DNA from: Oceaniferula flava
Lineage (GTDB): Bacteria > Verrucomicrobiota > Verrucomicrobiia > Verrucomicrobiales > Akkermansiaceae
DNA length: 64,000 nucleotides
Assembly: GCF_016811075.1 (NCBI RefSeq)
Contig: NZ_JAFBGL010000011.1
Location: 1 to 64,000 of the forward strand
Direction: 5' to 3'
Shown: in pieces, positions 16,441-25,221 of the stretch
Numbering within the stretch: the stretch's first letter is position 1
Layout of the letters: the number at the start of each line of letters is the position of its first letter
The notes under the pieces: model-generated
Told to the model about the DNA's origin: nothing
What the model saw: the letters and a program-made list of their open reading frames with translations, nothing else
Databases searched by the model: none
Translations under genes and position numbers: made by a program

Positions 16441-18429
16441 ATGTTTTCAAAAGCCGTTACGTTCACACTCAGCAGCCTCGCCCTGATCGTTCATGCCACC
16501 GCCGCGCAGGATCCGGACCTGGGCGATCACCCACGCTTCGCCCACGCGATGCAGGTGGAAACACGCAGCATTGATGACTTCCCTGTGGTCTTCCACTACG
16601 GCCAAGTGCGCCCCGACTTCGAGGATGTTGCAGAAAATCCGCACCGCAGCCGCGTCAGCCTCGATGGTGAGTGGCAGTTCCGTTTCGACCCGAAATCCCG
16701 TGGCACCAGCGAGCAATGGTTTGCCACCGAGACCGACCTCAGCGACTGGAAAAAAGTCCAAGTCCCGCACTGCTGGGACGCCATGCCCGGCGGCAAGTTC
16801 TGGGACTGGAACGATCAAAGCAGCAGCAACCCACCACACTACAATGGCGCGGCATGGTATCGGCGCAGCTTTGAGTTCCAACCGAAAACTAACAAACGCC
16901 AACGCATCGCCTTCCTCGGTGTGCAGCAGCGCGCGCGGGTCTTCCTCAACGGCAAGGAAATCGCCCAGCACGAAGGCGGCGGCGCTCCGTTTTCCATCGA
17001 TGTCACCGAGCATTTGAAAAGCGGCGGCAACACCCTGGCACTGAAAGTGATCCGACTCCCCAATTTTAAGAAAAAGAAAAACGGCAAGGGCTGGGACGAG
17101 CTGGAATACACCCACACGCTGCATCCGAAAGCGCCCGACTGCTGGCCCTACGCCGGCATCCACCGCAGCGTCAGCCTGATCGAGGAGCCTGCGCTCAGCA
17201 TCCGCAAAAGCCAGATCCACAGCAAGAACGGCAGCATCCGCCACGCGGTGGTGGTTTCCAATCACGGCAAAGCCGATGCCACCACCCGGGTCTCGGTGAA
17301 GACCAACATCCCCGACACCAAGACCATCGTCAGTGGCCCGATCCAGCTCGCCGCCGGCCAGACACGCGTGGTCCCGATCACTCTCCCTGCCGGGGATCAG
17401 GCGAAGCCATGGTCGCCCGACTCACCCGTCGTCTACCAAAGCACCGCCACCCTGTTAGACAACCAGCAACAGGCCACCGACCAGCTCACCAGCACCTTTG
17501 GCATCCGCGAGTTCCGCACCCGTGGCAGTCAGTTTGTGCTCAATGGCAAGCCGATCTTCCTCAAAGGGGCGTCGGTCTACGGCGAGCACCACAGCCGCGG
17601 CGCAGCGCTCACCAAGAAAGACCACCAGGAGCTGTTCGGTCTGCTGCATGATAGCCAATCGAATTTCGCCCGCCTGCACGTCATCCAGCGCGACCCCTAC
17701 GCCTATCAGCTGGCCGACCAGCAAGGCATCCTCGTCTGTGGCGAGTGGGGTGGATTTTGGTACAAGGAAAAGTCGATGCATGCTCAGACGGTCGACCCCC
17801 AATCGATCTATCAGACCATGGGCCGCTGCGCCGTCTGGGATCTGATGAACCACCCCTCCGTTGTGCTCTGGGGCCTGAACAACGAGTGCCACCAGTTCTG
17901 CAAGGAATACGAACCCTTCCTGAAAACCAGCCGTGAGCTGGTGCAGGAGATCGATCGCTTCCAGCAGCTTCCCATCACCTGGGCCGCCTGGCACCCGCAC
18001 AAGGGACAGCCGCATTTCGAACACGCGGATGCCGTAGGTTTCAACGAATACCGCGGTGCCATGGACCCCTTCGAGCTGCTCGACCCCGACATGAAAAAGG
18101 TCCGCAAGCAAAACCCAGACAAGCCGCTCATCATCCTCGAGAACGGTGCGTGGTCGAAGCGTGGCAGCCGCGGCAGCGTCACCAAGAAGAACAACGAGAA
18201 CTGGCAGGCCGACCTGCTCAAACGTCAATGGAAAGTCCTCAGCAAGCACAGCCCAGCCTTCGCCGGCTACACCTACTGGCTGCTCACCGACTACCGCTCA
18301 CGCAAACCCTACACCGGCAACAAAGGCCAGAACGGTTACTCCCGCATGGGCATCTACGATCACGAAAACAAACCGAAACTACTCGTCCGCGAAGCCTTCA
18401 GAAATCTGGAGAATCCGCTCGAGCAATAA
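16441..18429 (+). CDS. Glycoside hydrolase family 2 enzyme (beta-galactosidase/glucuronidase type)
   Basis: The 662-residue product has a signal peptide (about 1-22). Next is a sugar-binding jelly roll (about 70-220, with SLDGEWQFRFDP and HYNGAAWYRRSFEF), an immunoglobulin-like domain, and a TIM barrel from about 345. The acid/base glutamate is E482 in LWGLNNECH and the likely nucleophile is E567 in IILENGAW. Both lie where GH2 enzymes have them. It should remove terminal beta-linked sugars or uronic acids. The exact sugar cannot be told. It is transcribed alone and converges with the YHYH gene. Confidence 0.88.
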   Translation: MFSKAVTFTLSSLALIVHATAAQDPDLGDHPRFAHAMQVETRSIDDFPVVFHYGQVRPDFEDVAENPHRSRVSLDGEWQFRFDPKSRGTSEQWFATETDLSDWKKVQVPHCWDAMPGGKFWDWNDQSSSNPPHYNGAAWYRRSFEFQPKTNKRQRIAFLGVQQRARVFLNGKEIAQHEGGGAPFSIDVTEHLKSGGNTLALKVIRLPNFKKKKNGKGWDELEYTHTLHPKAPDCWPYAGIHRSVSLIEEPALSIRKSQIHSKNGSIRHAVVVSNHGKADATTRVSVKTNIPDTKTIVSGPIQLAAGQTRVVPITLPAGDQAKPWSPDSPVVYQSTATLLDNQQQATDQLTSTFGIREFRTRGSQFVLNGKPIFLKGASVYGEHHSRGAALTKKDHQELFGLLHDSQSNFARLHVIQRDPYAYQLADQQGILVCGEWGGFWYKEKSMHAQTVDPQSIYQTMGRCAVWDLMNHPSVVLWGLNNECHQFCKEYEPFLKTSRELVQEIDRFQQLPITWAAWHPHKGQPHFEHADAVGFNEYRGAMDPFELLDPDMKKVRKQNPDKPLIILENGAWSKRGSRGSVTKKNNENWQADLLKRQWKVLSKHSPAFAGYTYWLLTDYRSRKPYTGNKGQNGYSRMGIYDHENKPKLLVREAFRNLENPLEQ

Positions 18430-18448
18430 GCGGCGCCACGGATAGGTC

Positions 18449-19450
18449 CTAAGGTTTGGGCTTTTCTGGGGCCGCGAGCCGCTCTTCTCCGTCGCCGGGC
18501 TTCGGTGGCTTGGTCGATCTCTGATAGGAGGCTTTCTCCACCTCGCCGTTCGGTTTCTTGAAAACAAAGTCCGCTCCCTTTTCAGTGATCTGATAATCGA
18601 CCTGCCCGGTTTTCCCCCGCACATCATACTGCAGCGAAAAACCCTTTTCCACGTCACCGCTGAAGCCGGTAATCGTAGCTCCGTCGAGCGGCCGGAGGAA
18701 GGGGCGCACCGGATGCGTCGGTGGCCGGTCTGCCAGGTCGGCCTTCCCTCTGAAATAGGCCATCACATAGGGCGGTTTCAAATTTCCGATGTAGCGATAT
18801 TTCCCCTGATCATCGATGTAGCCATGGCAGAGGTCCAAGGGTTTATCGGTGGCCGGATTGGCCAAATACACCGGGTGGCCATCCATGCCAAATGCCACCG
18901 GATTCCCCTTACCCACCGATTTTTCCAAATGCGCCGGGGCGATGTGGTAGTGGTAATCGTCGGCGCGACCACAATGCCCGCCCCATTGATCCAGCTCGCC
19001 GGCGGCATAGGCATCTCTGCCGCTCTGTGTCAGTGCGTGGAAAATCGGCACTCCGTTCACCGCCAGAGCGATCGGCCCCATGATGGTGAGCTCTTGCGGC
19101 TTGCCGGTGGTGATGACCGGTTTCAGGGGGATTTTGAAGCGTTGGGTGCCGGTAAAATCATGCGCCAGCGGCACCTGCTGCTGCCACGCCTTGATCCCCT
19201 TCATCATCGGGTGATCAGGCAGGCCATTGCCTTCGATGTATAAAAAATCGTCGTCCCAGGAGATCCCCAGAGTTTTGGCGAATGGCAGAAAAGCCTTCAC
19301 CGCATCCGGCCGCTCCGTGGTGTTCTCGAGGGTGTATTTCCCCGGGAACTTTGCCTCATACGGCTTGACGTCCACCTTGGCGTGCTGGTGTGACTCGTGC
19401 GCGGTCGATACCTGCGCACAGGCGAGTAATAGCCATGCGATCTGTTTCAT
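18449..19450 (-). CDS. YHYH-domain exported protein
   Basis: The 333-residue product has a signal peptide (about 1-17). The centre contains GGHCGRADDYHYHIAP, the motif that names the YHYH family, followed by FGMDGHPVYLAN. A His-rich N-terminus (HESHQHAKVD) and the YHYH cluster suggest metal binding, but the family's biochemical role is unknown to me. The C-terminus is proline- and lysine-rich. It follows another exported protein gene after 13 bases, so the two are likely an operon. Confidence 0.82.
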   Translation of the reverse strand: MKQIAWLLLACAQVSTAHESHQHAKVDVKPYEAKFPGKYTLENTTERPDAVKAFLPFAKTLGISWDDDFLYIEGNGLPDHPMMKGIKAWQQQVPLAHDFTGTQRFKIPLKPVITTGKPQELTIMGPIALAVNGVPIFHALTQSGRDAYAAGELDQWGGHCGRADDYHYHIAPAHLEKSVGKGNPVAFGMDGHPVYLANPATDKPLDLCHGYIDDQGKYRYIGNLKPPYVMAYFRGKADLADRPPTHPVRPFLRPLDGATITGFSGDVEKGFSLQYDVRGKTGQVDYQITEKGADFVFKKPNGEVEKASYQRSTKPPKPGDGEERLAAPEKPKP

Positions 19451-19463
19451 CGGTGAGTTCGGT

Positions 19464-20189
19464 TTACTGGTTTGTCTGGCTAGCTGGCTTCTCGCTGGCG
19501 TCGATCACGCCGCGCGGCCACGTTTTCGGCAAAGGGTCGCCATTCGGCGGACTTTTGATCGTCTTGCGGAAGATCACCGTGTTATCGAGCGCAAGATCTT
19601 GGGTCCAGATCCACTTGGCTCCTTTGAAATCGTTTTCGTAATACGGCTGCTTGGGGTCCACCGCTTGCTCCGTGTGCTCGACCGCTTGCGGCCAGGTGGA
19701 ATCGTCGAAATCCGTCACCATCCAGTCCTTGGGGATGTCCCAATGTTGGGTCGTGGCACCCTGCACCTTGCCATTCAGCGGACCGCGGAAGAAGCTCTTC
19801 GCTTTCCAACTGGCATCCGTCACCGTGCCATCGCCGAACTTGAGAATAAACCCTGCATCGCCAATGTTGCTGTTGTTATATTCCAGCCCTGTTTTCGGAT
19901 CGGCATTGTCCTTCGCCATCACCGCAATGGTCATCGGATACTCGGGTAAAATATCCACACTGACCACATTGTGCGGGATGAAGGAAATCGAGTCCACCGC
20001 CACCAGATTGCCATTGATGTAGAGCTTGAACCAATTGTCCGCGTAAACATTCGCCTTCACTGTGTCGGTGATGCGCGGCTTCGCAATGCGGGGACCTCGT
20101 TTTCTCTCCGGCCCCGGCTTTTGCTGCGCGACCACAAGGCCACCACTCAAGATCAGGAGACCACACATCGTAAGCTGTCTCATCTTCAT
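19464..20189 (-). CDS. Exported protein with galactose-binding-like fold, partner of YHYH protein
   Basis: I start at the ATG at 20189 (241 residues), which gives a good signal peptide (MKMRQLTMCGLLILSGGLVVA). An upstream ATG at 20246 would add a basic stretch before it. The mature part contains VYADNWFKLYINGNLVA and DFDDSTWPQAVEHTE, patterns typical of jelly-roll binding domains attached to glycosidases. No catalytic domain is visible. It is followed after 13 bases by the YHYH gene, which suggests the two exported products work together. Confidence 0.7.
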   Translation of the reverse strand: MKMRQLTMCGLLILSGGLVVAQQKPGPERKRGPRIAKPRITDTVKANVYADNWFKLYINGNLVAVDSISFIPHNVVSVDILPEYPMTIAVMAKDNADPKTGLEYNNSNIGDAGFILKFGDGTVTDASWKAKSFFRGPLNGKVQGATTQHWDIPKDWMVTDFDDSTWPQAVEHTEQAVDPKQPYYENDFKGAKWIWTQDLALDNTVIFRKTIKSPPNGDPLPKTWPRGVIDASEKPASQTNQ

Positions 20190-20345
20190 ACGAGACGTAA
20201 CACCGCGAGTTCGACGAGGTTGCGGTGTCTTCCCATATGTCCTCATTTTTAAAGTGGCCCATCGCCCCCATGACTCTCCGCTAATCTTCGCGGAGGAGTT
20301 CGCGGGCTTACCTTTCAGTCAGATTGTTAAGAAAATAACCGTGAC

Positions 20346-21143
20346 TTAGTTCGGCAGGGCATCCAGCGACTGCAAAATTTTTCTCACAATCGCCTCCCGC
20401 TTGAACAGGTCATCCATGCGCTTCGGGGTATCGATGTTGAGGGCAAAAAACACAGCGCCCGTGGGATGCTCGACCCAGCCGACCCACCAGCCGATGCTGC
20501 CGCTCCAGCCGGTTTTGGCGCGTAATATCCAATCGCGCCCGGCTTCATTGATCATCACATCCTTGACCAATCGCTGGGCATTGAGGCTCAGTGGCAGTTG
20601 GTTACGGTGCAGCTTTTGCAGAAACTCAATCTGCTCGACCGCTGAGACCCTCAAATTCCCCTCCACCCAGAACGGCGCCTTACCGGTGGGGTCGGCATTG
20701 CCGTAGTGGATCTTTTCCATGTAGGCCCGCTCACCGGCCTGACCGATCGCTTGCTCAAATGTCTGATACACCCAAACCACCGAATGCCGCATCGACGAGC
20801 GCAGCGTCTGGTCCTGGTTCCACGGTTCATAGAACCTCTTCTTGCCATCCCAGGGAATCACCTGAAATTCATCCTTCACCACCCCCGCATCAATCGCGAA
20901 CATGGCATGCGGAATCTTGTAGGTGGACGCTGGGGAAAAACGGGTCGCCGCCCGCTTGCGATCATAGACAAAACTCCCGCGCGAATTCGCCCGTTCATCG
21001 ACTACTACCATCGTTCCCTCAGCCTCAAACTCTGTGAAGACAGCCTTCCATTTGGGGCGGGAGACAAGCTTGTCTTCAGCTGCTGTGCAGAGGATAGGCA
21101 GGCAGGTTATTAATGCGGTTAGAGATAGGAATAATTTAGTCAT
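20346..21143 (-). CDS. Class D (OXA-type) beta-lactamase
   Basis: The 265-residue product has a signal peptide ending near residue 21 (CTAAED). All class D motifs are present: S73-T-Y-K76 (nucleophile serine and carbamylated lysine), S121-V-V, Y147-G-N, W159-V-E-G and K210-T-G. Length and spacing are normal, so it should be an active periplasmic serine beta-lactamase. The related sensor domain of BlaR1 lacks this free-standing secreted form. Its start overlaps the stop of an upstream K+ channel gene by 8 bases, so the two are translationally coupled. It looks chromosomal: no mobile element lies nearby. Confidence 0.93.
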   Translation of the reverse strand: MTKLFLSLTALITCLPILCTAAEDKLVSRPKWKAVFTEFEAEGTMVVVDERANSRGSFVYDRKRAATRFSPASTYKIPHAMFAIDAGVVKDEFQVIPWDGKKRFYEPWNQDQTLRSSMRHSVVWVYQTFEQAIGQAGERAYMEKIHYGNADPTGKAPFWVEGNLRVSAVEQIEFLQKLHRNQLPLSLNAQRLVKDVMINEAGRDWILRAKTGWSGSIGWWVGWVEHPTGAVFFALNIDTPKRMDDLFKREAIVRKILQSLDALPN

Positions 21144-21846
21144 TGGATTGAGTTCCTTGCTTCATTTCCTCCCGCGCAGCAGACAGCGCGGATGCAAATA
21201 AACCTGTTGGGACTGCGACAAATCCTAGACCGATCATCAAAACGATAAAGGTGAATATTTTCCCACCTACGGTGATCGGATAGATATCTCCATATCCCAC
21301 CGTGGTCAGAGTCGCCACGGCCCACCAGAAGCTATGGAAGACCGATGCGAAGGTCTCAGGCTGGGCCTGGTTCTCGAAGTAATAGATTCCCACCGACGCT
21401 AAGTAAAACATGATCAGAGCTGTGAAGCCAAAGAGGATAAGCTCCTCGCGGGCGATCATGAATGCACGATGGTATCTCTGCATCGCAGAGCTATATCTCG
21501 CTAGCTTAAGTAGGCGAAACAGACGCAGGAGCCGAAATGCTCTGACCGAACGCAGATCAATTCCGGTAGCGACATAAAACGGCAGGATCGCAATAAGATC
21601 GACGATACCAAAGAAGGACCAAGCATAGAAACCACGCGGACGCGAAAGGCAAAGACGCAGTAAATATTCAACGGTGAATAGGACCACCGTGCCAATCTCG
21701 AATGCTCGCAACCAGCCCTGATGTTGACTCGTTAGATTGGGAAGCGTTTCCAGAGCGAAGGAGATCAAGGACAAGATGATCAGCCCTTGAATGATAAAAT
21801 CGAATCGGCCGAAGCTCACGCGGCCATTTTCATCATGGGAAATCAT
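21136..21846 (-). CDS. Voltage-gated potassium channel (six-transmembrane type)
   Basis: The 236-residue product has about six membrane segments. Segment four, VRAFRLLRLFRLLKLAR (about 80-96), carries the evenly spaced arginines of a voltage sensor. The pore loop holds TLTTVGYGDIYPIT with the K+ selectivity filter near residue 193. The C-terminal tail is short and has no RCK domain. It resembles KvAP/Kch-like bacterial channels. The next gene downstream, overlapping by 8 bases, encodes a class D beta-lactamase, an unexpected partner. Confidence 0.9.
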   Translation of the reverse strand: MISHDENGRVSFGRFDFIIQGLIILSLISFALETLPNLTSQHQGWLRAFEIGTVVLFTVEYLLRLCLSRPRGFYAWSFFGIVDLIAILPFYVATGIDLRSVRAFRLLRLFRLLKLARYSSAMQRYHRAFMIAREELILFGFTALIMFYLASVGIYYFENQAQPETFASVFHSFWWAVATLTTVGYGDIYPITVGGKIFTFIVLMIGLGFVAVPTGLFASALSAAREEMKQGTQSND

Positions 21847-22040
21847 ATTTTTCAGGAGAGTTGATCTAGAACATTGTTAGAACTATCTTATCCGAAGACT
21901 TATCTACAGAAAAAATTCGAGAGTCTCTCGATTGTGCCACATGCAGTGTGATTGGATAACGGACATTCTTGTTCCTTGTTTGCTGAAGTTGCCCATGGAC
22001 AGGAATGCGCTCGTCCGCTCGCGCTAGGCTACAACTCCCC

Positions 22041-22119
22041 GCATCGAAGGGTTTGCACCCTTCGTTTTCTAACGCTTCGTCCTGCTCTACCCCGACGAAG
22101 GGTGCAAACCCTTCGCTAC
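22041..22119. repeat. REPIN-like element, copy 1
   Basis: Two hairpins face each other: arms CGAAGGGT/ACCCTTCG around TTGC (22045-22064) and the same arms around GCAA (22096-22115). The second hairpin is the exact reverse complement of the first, separated by a 31-base spacer. The 75-base core (22045-22119) matches copy 2 with one mismatch. It lies just after the 3' end of the membrane protein gene at 22137. Paired inverted REP hairpins are the form of REPIN elements moved by RAYT transposases; none is in the window. Confidence 0.85.
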
Positions 22120-22136
22120 GTAGGCTTCGCTTTTTT

Positions 22137-22673
22137 TCACTCACCTCGTTTTCTATGCCGGTAGACCAGTAGCCCTGCGAGAAAAACGGACGAAAACATG
22201 GCTGCCGCCAGGTAACAGGTCACCTGAATGGTCTGCGTGATCAGCATGGGTAAAGTGCTCGTGGGATACCAGCTTGCCGGATAGATTCCCCTGCCGCTCT
22301 TGTAAACAATGTATCCGGAACTGGCTGCGACCACTTCCGTAGCGAGAACCACAACGAACACACCGAGCAGAATCCGCCGGACACGAACCTTTGGCCATTC
22401 CCCACCCCGCGCAGCTGCGGCACAACAGAAGCCAAGCAGTAAGCCTGGCGAAAACGATGCTCCGAATGCATAAACGGCAGCCAGGGTGGTCGGGTCTTCG
22501 ATCCCCAACAAGGGATCATGATAGATGGTAAAATGCTCGGGAGCGATCCGCACAATATATTGATCGTGGCACACAGCGTAGATGGCAACAATGAACCAGA
22601 CCTGCAGAATCACGGCGTAGGTAAGCGATCGTTTTTCGCTCAACAAGGGCTGCAACATCAATCGGGGCATCAT
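22137..22673 (-). CDS. Small membrane protein of unknown function between two REPIN copies
   Basis: The 178-residue product has about four hydrophobic segments (roughly 20-37, 68-85, 100-122 and 145-168) and a basic C-terminus (YRHRKRGE). I recognise no family. It is flanked on both sides by nearly identical REPIN-like repeats, at 18 and about 160 bases. This could reflect insertion of a segment between them or independent insertion of the repeats in flanking intergenic DNA. Confidence 0.6.
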   Translation of the reverse strand: MMPRLMLQPLLSEKRSLTYAVILQVWFIVAIYAVCHDQYIVRIAPEHFTIYHDPLLGIEDPTTLAAVYAFGASFSPGLLLGFCCAAAARGGEWPKVRVRRILLGVFVVVLATEVVAASSGYIVYKSGRGIYPASWYPTSTLPMLITQTIQVTCYLAAAMFSSVFLAGLLVYRHRKRGE

Positions 22674-22834
22674 GATCTTCTCTCAAGATAAGACGTTTGC
22701 TCCGAGTGTAAACAACATGCTTCTCAGACCCACATTGCAAACATGACTCGCCAAGCAGAATGACACCGTCGCGGCATCCAAATTTTGAGGAAAGAGAGCA
22801 TCGCTATGACATGCGCGGAACCTTGGAGAGCCCC

Positions 22835-22913
22835 GTAACGAAGGGTTTGCACCCTTCGTTTTCTAACGCTTCGTCCTGCTCTACCCCAACGAAGGGTGCA
22901 AACCCTTCGCTAC
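22835..22913. repeat. REPIN-like element, copy 2
   Basis: Same architecture as copy 1, with hairpins at 22839-22858 and 22890-22909. The core 22839-22913 differs from copy 1 by one base (A at 22888 for G at 22094). It sits between the start of the small membrane protein gene and the end of the FAD oxidoreductase gene. Confidence 0.85.
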
Positions 22914-22985
22914 CTGAACCATTCGCCGGTTCAACTTTGATCAATAACAGCACGGGTTACCTCACGCACACGACGCTTGATCGGC

Positions 22986-24677
22986 CTACTTTTTTTTCTT
23001 CTTCGGCACGTGCACCAGGCGTTGTTTGTCGGCTAGCAGGCGGGGCTTGAGGTCTTTTTTGTAGTCGACATCTTGCACGTTGACGCCGCGTTCCACGGCG
23101 ATGCTGGCGGCGGTGCCGGCGCTTTGGCCGAGGATCATGAAGGTGGGTTCCATGCGGACCGATCCGAAGGCAATGTGCGAGGCGGAGAGGGCCATCGGGA
23201 CTAACAGGTTCTTGGCTTCCGCCGCCTTGGGCACGATGGCGCCGTAGGAGATCGGGTATGGGTGCTTGATGTGCAGGCCGACGTCGCCCTCGTTTTGCAC
23301 ATAGCCGTCTTGGGTAACGTAGCGCTGGGTTTGGTGCGAGTCCATGGTGTAGACACCGAGGCCAACGCTATCGGTGACGTCGGTTTTGCTCAGGCAGTCG
23401 TGCTCGGTGACGACGTGCTGGCCGATCATCCGACGGGCTTCGCGGATATAGAGCTGGTGCGACCAGTTGCCGTTATCGACAAACTCGTCCTTCGGCAGTC
23501 CCCAGGTGGACATTTCCTTTCGCACCTCCTCCGGCACCCTGGGATCGTTGGCGAGGAAGTACATCATGCCTTTCTGATAGGTCTCGTGCTCCTTGATGAT
23601 CTCGCGTCGGCGTTCATAGCTGGCTTCCGGGTAATCGTAGTTGGCTCCGATGTTATCGGTGCTGAACGGGCCGTGGTTATTCTGGTCCGTCTTCTTGTTA
23701 GGCATCAGGTCAAACTTGCGGAAGGTCTCGTCCCAGCCGCTTTCATAGACGCGGAGGATGAGCTCGTATTGCGTGGGATCGTAGCCCTCAGGTTTGGGAA
23801 ATGGGATACGATTGTCCGGATCGTTGGTCAGGCAGGCGCGGAAACAGTAAGCCTGGATCTTGTTATCACCACTGCCGTTTTCGCTAGGGTCCTCGGCGCT
23901 GATGCGTTCGAGCAGGCCGCTTTTCGGATCGCCCGGGATTTTATACGGGCTGATTTTAGCGGTGAAAAAATGATCGTGGTCGCGGCGATCTTTTTGCACG
24001 CCGTTGGCCGTTTCACCGTAAGTGGCATTGCTTTCACGGCCGACGTGGTAGCTCACTCCGGCGGCGGCCATGAGGTCCCCCTCGTAAGTTCCGTCAATGA
24101 ACACCTTGCCGACAAAGCGGTCGCCGGCCAAGGTCGTGATGGCGGTGATTTTCCCATCCTTCATCTCCACACCGTTCTCCCGATCGAGCCAGGCGTCGCG
24201 CAGGACTTGGATCTGATGTTTCGCCACAAAGTCGTCCATGATGCCCTCCGCCACGTGGGGCTCGAACACCCACATTGCCTTGTCGCCCGGGCGGTTGCGA
24301 TTGTAGGGACGCTTGTTTTTCCGATACTCCTCGTGCGTCTCCTGACGCCAGGCCTCCGGCTTCTCGTAGTGCTGCTTCACCGCCTGATAGAACTCCAGCG
24401 ACAGTCCACCGATGCCGGCGGCGTGACCGTTATCGGTCCAACCCAGACCACCACTGGTCAGCCCACCGAGATGTTTGTCCGGGCTCACAATGATCACTGT
24501 TTTCCCCATGCGTGCCGTCTGCACCCCGGCCATCACCGCTCCGGAGGTGCCGCCGTAAATAATCACATCGGCCTGATAATCCTTGGCCGTAGCTGGTGAA
24601 AAGGCGGCCACGAGCCATGGCAAAACCAACAAAGAGCTGCGCGAACAGAGCGCCCGTAACGATAGAAGGATTTTCAT
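22986..24677 (-). CDS. Exported FAD-dependent oxidoreductase (FAD_oxidored family)
   Basis: The 563-residue product has a signal peptide (about 1-31, ending PATA). The dinucleotide-binding start is YQADVIIYGGTSGAVMAGVQTARMGK, followed by HLGGLTSGGLGWTD, a pattern of the large FAD_oxidored family common in sugar-degrading Planctomycetes and Verrucomicrobia. Near the C-terminus, ASHIAFGSVRMEPTFMILGQSAGTAA forms the second FAD contact. The protein ends in a run of lysines. The substrate is unknown. A related cytoplasmic-looking enzyme lies at 42175-44448. Confidence 0.85.
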   Translation of the reverse strand: MKILLSLRALCSRSSLLVLPWLVAAFSPATAKDYQADVIIYGGTSGAVMAGVQTARMGKTVIIVSPDKHLGGLTSGGLGWTDNGHAAGIGGLSLEFYQAVKQHYEKPEAWRQETHEEYRKNKRPYNRNRPGDKAMWVFEPHVAEGIMDDFVAKHQIQVLRDAWLDRENGVEMKDGKITAITTLAGDRFVGKVFIDGTYEGDLMAAAGVSYHVGRESNATYGETANGVQKDRRDHDHFFTAKISPYKIPGDPKSGLLERISAEDPSENGSGDNKIQAYCFRACLTNDPDNRIPFPKPEGYDPTQYELILRVYESGWDETFRKFDLMPNKKTDQNNHGPFSTDNIGANYDYPEASYERRREIIKEHETYQKGMMYFLANDPRVPEEVRKEMSTWGLPKDEFVDNGNWSHQLYIREARRMIGQHVVTEHDCLSKTDVTDSVGLGVYTMDSHQTQRYVTQDGYVQNEGDVGLHIKHPYPISYGAIVPKAAEAKNLLVPMALSASHIAFGSVRMEPTFMILGQSAGTAASIAVERGVNVQDVDYKKDLKPRLLADKQRLVHVPKKKKK

Positions 24678-25221
24678 CAGGCCAGACTAACGGCCAAGGA
24701 GACGGAGTCAAAATCTCCGCGTGCCATAATCGACGGCGGGCGGTCGACCGGAATCAAGTCGCCATGCCTCCGCAGTCGTTCGCAGTCAGACATAGTCGTT
24801 TGCAGACGGTCGTGCCGATTCGTGCTGGTCCTGTGGGGAGCCATCCGTCTACCACCGAGAGAACCCCCAAGGCCTCTAGCGGTTCCATTTGCGCACCGGG
24901 GTGCGAGAAAACGGGAGCTCGAGCTGCTGCCACTGCGGGCCGCGGTCGTCGCCATGTTTCTCGCCACGCAACAAACAAAGGCCACGCTGGCAAACAGTTT
25001 TCAACACATCGACAACCGGAAACGAATCAAGGGTGAATTTATTCATGTGAACAGTGTTCATAAAAGTAGCCTCGTGGTCAAGAAAAGTTGTTAAAAACTA
25101 ATCCATGCCTGCGGAATCATCGTGACGCGGTGACTTCTGCACACACGGAGTTTGTCCAGGCTTCGCTTGCCAAGAGATGAGGGGTCCAAGAGCTCGAGAC
25201 TGACTCGGCACCACAGCGGGA
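24678..25221. other. Non-coding gap between FAD oxidoreductase and parC genes
   Basis: Several short overlapping open frames on both strands look like chance: they have no ribosome-binding sites and no recognisable motifs. The only structure I see is a 13-base palindrome TGAACAGTGTTCA at 25048-25060. No tRNA, terminator with a U-tract or repeat was found. Confidence 0.5.

Noticed and set aside
23262-24599. Long antisense open frame of about 445 codons opposite the FAD oxidoreductase
   Set aside because: It mirrors the codon structure of the real gene and its valine/alanine-rich product has no motif. Similar antisense frames lie opposite parC and the 27412 sulfatase.
24596-25036. Overlapping open frames between the FAD oxidoreductase and parC genes
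   Set aside because: They have odd composition, no motif, no ribosome-binding site, and partly overlap the real FAD oxidoreductase gene on the other strand.
25048-25060. TGAACAGTGTTCA as a LexA (SOS) box
   Set aside because: The half sites are arranged as GAACA-N1-TGTTC, whereas the verrucomicrobial LexA motif, as I recall it, is TGTTC-N4-GAACA. No SOS gene is adjacent.
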